Assembly (NCBI GenBank): GCA_012103455.1
Contig: WLWT01000001.1
Location: 978,001-1,042,000 of the forward strand
Reading direction: 5' to 3'
Source of the DNA: Gammaproteobacteria bacterium
GTDB taxonomy: Bacteria; Pseudomonadota; Gammaproteobacteria; HK1
DNA: 64,000 bases
The position numbers and the translations under genes were made by a program. The notes under the pieces were generated by a model that did not search any database, had not been told where the DNA came from, and was given only the letters and a program-made list of their open reading frames with translations. Positions 60,706 through 64,000 of the stretch are shown here, in pieces. The number at the start of each line of letters is the position of its first letter. The first letter of the stretch is position 1.

Positions 60706-62226
60706 CTAGCCGGTATTGTCGCCGGCATGTTGGGTATGGTTCGCTGACGGGAGCTGGTGTACTTGGTAACGATTTCCTCGAAATAAGATCGTGCTTTCAT
60801 CAAGGTTCAGTATTTGCGCCGTTGCGTAGTGGGTGTCCAGCAGTAGCCTGTTGACACCATCTTCCACGTAGTAGTGCAGTGGCTTTCGCAGCACGGGAAA
60901 AAAGTCTTCTAGGCGTTCATCAAAGACATCGGAGTGTGTGCCCCAATACACGGGCCGGCGCGTCCGGTAGGCAATCAAATCGCCAAGTTGCACCGGGAGT
61001 GCCATGATCCGGGCATCCTTGTCTCTACGTAGCATGGCGATTGCAGCGCACAGATCGGGATCGTTTGCGGTGTTTATGGGGTGACGCCTGGAGGCCATCG
61101 CTAATAGTAGGTACTGGCGTACAGTCAAGACTAGCGCACAGGCTATGGCAGCCCAGGTAATCACAGGCGTATCTGGTCCTATATGTATACCTGTCAGCAA
61201 TAGTGATGGCAGGACCGCAAACTTGAAATACTGTCTCCCTAACCCGATTGCACGAAGCCAATGAATGAAGTGCACCGCGAATCCAAGTATATAGGCCGAG
61301 GCGATCCAACTGGCCAGGAATAGCGAGAAATTGAAATCAGACCCGGTGCTTGTAGCAACAATTACCACGCTAGGGATGACAAAGTAGTTATGATGGAATG
61401 CGTCCTTCGTGAAACGCAAGGCCGCATTGGCCGAAGCGTCTGCATAGTAGTGCTCATGGGTCTGCGCATCGCCGTAAATGGGAGATTGTCGCACGGCGTG
61501 AGCCCCCAGAAGTGGCCAGTTCCGGAACCAAAAGCGTACGATCACCCAGTGTCCGTACACAATACGCCAGGTTCCCCGTGGCCAGATTATGAAGGCTATT
61601 CCATAGCTGGCAAGGAGCAAGGCCACCCAGTACCAATCGCCGGTCACCGTGGAAAGTATCGGCATCGTTGCCCAAAGCATTTGCATCGAAAGCTTATGGC
61701 AGAAAACTAGAACAACGCCGAGCGTGATGCAGACTGCCTGCCAGCTTGAGCTATCTATGCCTAGGTACGCACTCAGTAGGAAGATATTGATCATCAACAA
61801 GCCGAGTGGCCGCGTGTTTAACGTCATGAATTCGGAGATATTTGCGGCTGTCAAGGCATAGAGCATGATGGCGGCTGCCGCCGTGGCCCAATGCGCACCA
61901 GTTAGCAATGCAGCTGCGCCCAAGGCGGCTGCCGAACCCAGGTCCAGTATGTGGTTAAGCAACCAGTAATAGCGCTTTAGCCATTGCGCTGGCAAGAGCG
62001 CACATAATATGAGAAAGCCAGGTGGGTACGCTTGTTCTTCCCCTTCAAGCATGTATAGTCGCGGAATTCGGATCGGCAAGCGTCGCTGGGCGCGAAGAAA
62101 CTCTGCGCTCAGAAGAATGTAGAAAGCATCGCAACCTTGCCAGCGGCTAGGCCAAATAGGCCATAACCGCAGAACTAGAAAAACAGCAAACGCAGTGGCG
62201 ATTACGACTACTGGCAGGGTGAACAT
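60706..62226 (-). CDS. Multi-pass membrane protein of the glycan cluster
   Basis: 506 residues with about 10-12 hydrophobic segments in the first 390, then a soluble C-terminal part of about 110 residues. Early residues include RWQGCDAFYILLSAEFLRAQRRLPIRIPRLYMLEGEEQAYPPGFLIL: an acidic residue in the first loop and a PPGF pair, as in GT39/GT83-type lipid-linked sugar transferases. It could be a polymerase or lipid-sugar glycosyltransferase; I do not recognise the family. Several genes on this strand follow the same direction. Confidence 0.7.
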   Translation of the reverse strand: MFTLPVVVIATAFAVFLVLRLWPIWPSRWQGCDAFYILLSAEFLRAQRRLPIRIPRLYMLEGEEQAYPPGFLILCALLPAQWLKRYYWLLNHILDLGSAAALGAAALLTGAHWATAAAAIMLYALTAANISEFMTLNTRPLGLLMINIFLLSAYLGIDSSSWQAVCITLGVVLVFCHKLSMQMLWATMPILSTVTGDWYWVALLLASYGIAFIIWPRGTWRIVYGHWVIVRFWFRNWPLLGAHAVRQSPIYGDAQTHEHYYADASANAALRFTKDAFHHNYFVIPSVVIVATSTGSDFNFSLFLASWIASAYILGFAVHFIHWLRAIGLGRQYFKFAVLPSLLLTGIHIGPDTPVITWAAIACALVLTVRQYLLLAMASRRHPINTANDPDLCAAIAMLRRDKDARIMALPVQLGDLIAYRTRRPVYWGTHSDVFDERLEDFFPVLRKPLHYYVEDGVNRLLLDTHYATAQILNLDESTILFRGNRYQVHQLPSANHTQHAGDNTG

Positions 62227-62292
62227 GGAGAATAGGTCAACTCGGGTTACTTCTGATGGCCAAGCTCTGATTTAGCTATTCCCGCAGCCTTA

Positions 62293-63435
62293 TCAACGTA
62301 TCTCAGCTTTGGGAGGCCGCGAGAGTCGCCCGGAGACTGCCTCGTCTGCAGCCTGAGCGACCGCCAGAGACTTCTCCTCGCTGGCCGTGTGATGAACCAC
62401 CGAAAATGATGCTGGCTGCCGCTTGACTAGCGTCGGCATTCCATAACCGGAGCACAGTCGGCATAGGTCGATACTGCCCTGGTCCGTCAATATTCGACGC
62501 CTGAATTCTCGCGCACGGGCGCCGTTGAACACGCGCATTAGTCCTTCTTCGAACACGTTTCCGAGTACGTGTAAGCCATTGGGATCGCGGCAGCACGGAA
62601 CGGCATCACCATTCCAGTTGACCTGAATGGAATTCCAGATCCAGACGCAGTCATTGTCGGGAACGACCTTCGGTTTCAATATGCCCTGCTCAAAGGCGGC
62701 CTCATCGTAATACCAGTACTTCCGATCCTTAGGCAGATAAGCGTATCCCTCTAGCATGTTTCGTACACAAGGATCGACGACATTTGCAATATCAACGCCA
62801 ATCTCTTCTGCCCAGCGCAGAAATTCCGGGACTTCATGCTCGTTGTGGCGCATAACAATGAAACCCACTTCGATCTGTAGGTTCGACTCCGGACGCTTGC
62901 GCCGTTCTTCGATGAGTTCATATAGATTCTTGTGCGCCTTCTCCAAACTGCTCGCTACGCGATATCTCCGGTGACTTGCTTCGGTCATGCCACCGAGTTG
63001 AAAACTCAGTTTGTTGATAGCCGAATAAATGACGCCCTTGGCATCGACAAAATCACCATTAGTGCATGTTTCTACGTAGATGCCGCGCTCGCGTGCGTAG
63101 CGGATCATGTCGTATGCATGCTTGTTCAGAAATGGCTCTCCCATGAAGTAGTACATGAGCGAGTTGGTCGTGCCACAGATGTCATCTACGAACTGCTCGT
63201 AAGCTTGCTTGTCGAGGAGTCCTTTGCGTCTGTGCATCTCGTCTTTGCCGGTTTCGCACACTGGACAGCGCGCGTTGCATGCGTTGGTCGGCTCGATGGA
63301 CACGTGCACCGGTGCCATCAATGGACCGACGCGGCGCATTTGCGCCAAGCCGGTGTTCCAGACAAATGACGGCCAACCGCGTGGGTTGGCTCGGGCAAGG
63401 CGATAGATTGTCCGGGTCTTGGTCCACACGCTCAT
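62293..63435 (-). CDS. Radical SAM / SPASM-domain protein
   Basis: 380 residues. The first cluster is CNARCPVC in VSIEPTNACNARCPVCETG. The middle has YFMGEPFLNKHAYDMIRYARERGIYVETCTNGDF, and the C-terminal auxiliary-cluster Cys occur in DNDCVWIWNSIQVNWNGDAVPCCRDPNGLHVLGNVFEEGL and DLCRLCSGYGMP. Such SPASM proteins modify peptides or sugars; in a glycan cluster a sugar or lipid substrate is plausible but unproven. The last 50 residues are Ala/Ser-rich and may be disordered. Confidence 0.88.
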   Translation of the reverse strand: MSVWTKTRTIYRLARANPRGWPSFVWNTGLAQMRRVGPLMAPVHVSIEPTNACNARCPVCETGKDEMHRRKGLLDKQAYEQFVDDICGTTNSLMYYFMGEPFLNKHAYDMIRYARERGIYVETCTNGDFVDAKGVIYSAINKLSFQLGGMTEASHRRYRVASSLEKAHKNLYELIEERRKRPESNLQIEVGFIVMRHNEHEVPEFLRWAEEIGVDIANVVDPCVRNMLEGYAYLPKDRKYWYYDEAAFEQGILKPKVVPDNDCVWIWNSIQVNWNGDAVPCCRDPNGLHVLGNVFEEGLMRVFNGARAREFRRRILTDQGSIDLCRLCSGYGMPTLVKRQPASFSVVHHTASEEKSLAVAQAADEAVSGRLSRPPKAEIR

Positions 63436-63469
63436 AGAGAACTGTCTCCACTCAAAGCTTGACCGCTCA

Positions 63470-63754
63470 CTAGCGCGGCCATTTGTGATGTACCGCGAGC
63501 ACGCGGCTCAACAACTCGGCGAATGCGTCTTCGAGTTCAGCCCTCGACGCAATCTGTTGCAGTTCCAATCTATCGACTAAGGCATCTTCACCACTGCGAC
63601 GCTTGATATGCACCCGCAGTTCTCCGGAAAGCATGCCATCCGAGTTTGTGCAGGTAGCGTCCGTTGCGGTGATGACAGGGGCCTCGCGCGCACCGAATCG
63701 ATCCTGATTGATCCGGCCCAGGATCTCCGCCAGCGCTTCGTTCAAGTCAGCCAT
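63470..63754 (-). CDS. Small unknown protein
   Basis: 94 residues from ATG 63754 (MADLNEALAEILGRINQDRF). The body has two helices around a beta strand with many charged residues (GELRVHIKRRSGEDALVDRLELQQIASRAELEDAFAELL). It could be a carrier-like or adaptor protein; there is no Ser in a DSL-type motif, so it is not an obvious acyl carrier. Its start overlaps the stop of the acyltransferase gene, so the two are co-translated. Confidence 0.7.
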   Translation of the reverse strand: MADLNEALAEILGRINQDRFGAREAPVITATDATCTNSDGMLSGELRVHIKRRSGEDALVDRLELQQIASRAELEDAFAELLSRVLAVHHKWPR

Positions 63755-64000
63755 AACGCTGCTCACCCTCACGCATCAGGAAAGTACGCTGACCGCTGTC
63801 GAAGTGCAGCACGGGTTCGTCTCCGTCCATCTCTACCTTGCCGAGTTGGCGCGCAGGGCTGCCCCCAACGACGGTGCCGTCCGGCACATCACAGTTGACC
63901 ACGCTATTCGCAGCGACTACGCAGCGGGTTCCAATGGTGGTGCCCGCAGCGATGATGCTCTGAGGCCCCAAGTAGGTGCAGTTGCCAATAGCGACCGGCG
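63747..64000 (-). CDS. Hexapeptide-repeat acyltransferase (partial)
   Basis: The gene runs out of the window on the right; the last 84 residues are here. VAIGNCTYLGPQSIIAAGTT, IGTRCVVAANSVVNCDVPDG and TVVGGSPARQLGKVE are left-handed beta-helix repeats of the WbbJ/maltose-acetyltransferase type. It probably O- or N-acetylates a sugar in the glycan. The stop overlaps the start of the small downstream gene. Confidence 0.88.
   Translation of the reverse strand, partial: PVAIGNCTYLGPQSIIAAGTTIGTRCVVAANSVVNCDVPDGTVVGGSPARQLGKVEMDGDEPVLHFDSGQRTFLMREGEQRYG

Overview
The window looks like one stretch of a Gammaproteobacteria-type chromosome of moderately high G+C. This is inferred from aspS preceded by an FmdB-family gene, a cytochrome c5-like gene, uvrD, pmbA, lon, a type I-E CRISPR-Cas relic and a sulfide-dehydrogenase relic. 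A host-associated or sulfur-oxidising lifestyle is possible but cannot be proven from the sequence. The genome is clearly in flux: insertion sequences sit inside genes, a 140-bp non-autonomous inverted-repeat element recurs, many genes are broken, and short two-copy tandem duplications of about 12-22 bp appear throughout.

Region 0.4-19 kb is mostly metabolic. It holds a CaiB/BaiF CoA-transferase coupled to a dead phytanoyl-CoA dioxygenase gene, an MFS transporter, FmdB-aspS, a class V aminotransferase with an AhpD-like protein, and a catabolic-looking cluster: polar amino acid ABC permease and ATPase, Rieske oxygenase, periplasmic binding protein, GST, TauD-type dioxygenase and luciferase-like oxidoreductase. 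A lon gene follows with a single-base frameshift and a duplicated 5' end.

Region 19-28 kb holds asparaginase, a REP-type (Y1) transposase between direct repeats, pmbA, uvrD, a cytochrome c5-like protein and a cobalamin-binding radical SAM protein. Region 27.9-33.4 kb is a tRNA-Arg(CCG) integration hotspot: a 5' tRNA fragment, inverted integrase fragments, a DUF262 + HEPN defence-like pair, a shortened tyrosine recombinase, the intact tRNA, a relic of a GmrSD-type DUF1524 gene and a copy of the tRNA 3' end.

Region 33.4-44.1 kb is a collapsed type I-E CRISPR-Cas locus. cas3 is complete, cse1 (cas8e) is cut and joined to CRISPR-repeat sequence, and no cse2, cas7, cas5, cas6e, cas1 or cas2 is visible. 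Isolated I-E repeats occur at 33.54, 34.52 (degenerate), 38.41 and 44.01 kb. Between the last two lies a 5.6-kb cargo: an outer-membrane barrel gene split by an IS630 element, a WYL-regulator fragment, a truncated metallo-beta-lactamase-fold gene with two tiny upstream genes, an XRE-ImmA/IrrE gene with a PIN-domain gene, and a broken Cap15-like (CBASS effector) gene.

Region 44-50 kb has a second TauD-type dioxygenase, an N-acyl-D-amino-acid deacylase, a periplasmic rhodanese, a sulfide dehydrogenase fragment fused to IS3 debris, and more IS3 debris. Region 50.4-64 kb is a surface-glycan cluster: a polysaccharide-deacetylase-like protein, a PhyH-type dioxygenase split by IS630, CgeB-like and GT4 glycosyltransferases, a sugar amidotransferase relic, an ABC exporter, UDP-GlcNAc 2-epimerase, a large membrane protein, a radical SAM/SPASM protein, a small unknown protein and a hexapeptide acyltransferase cut by the window end.
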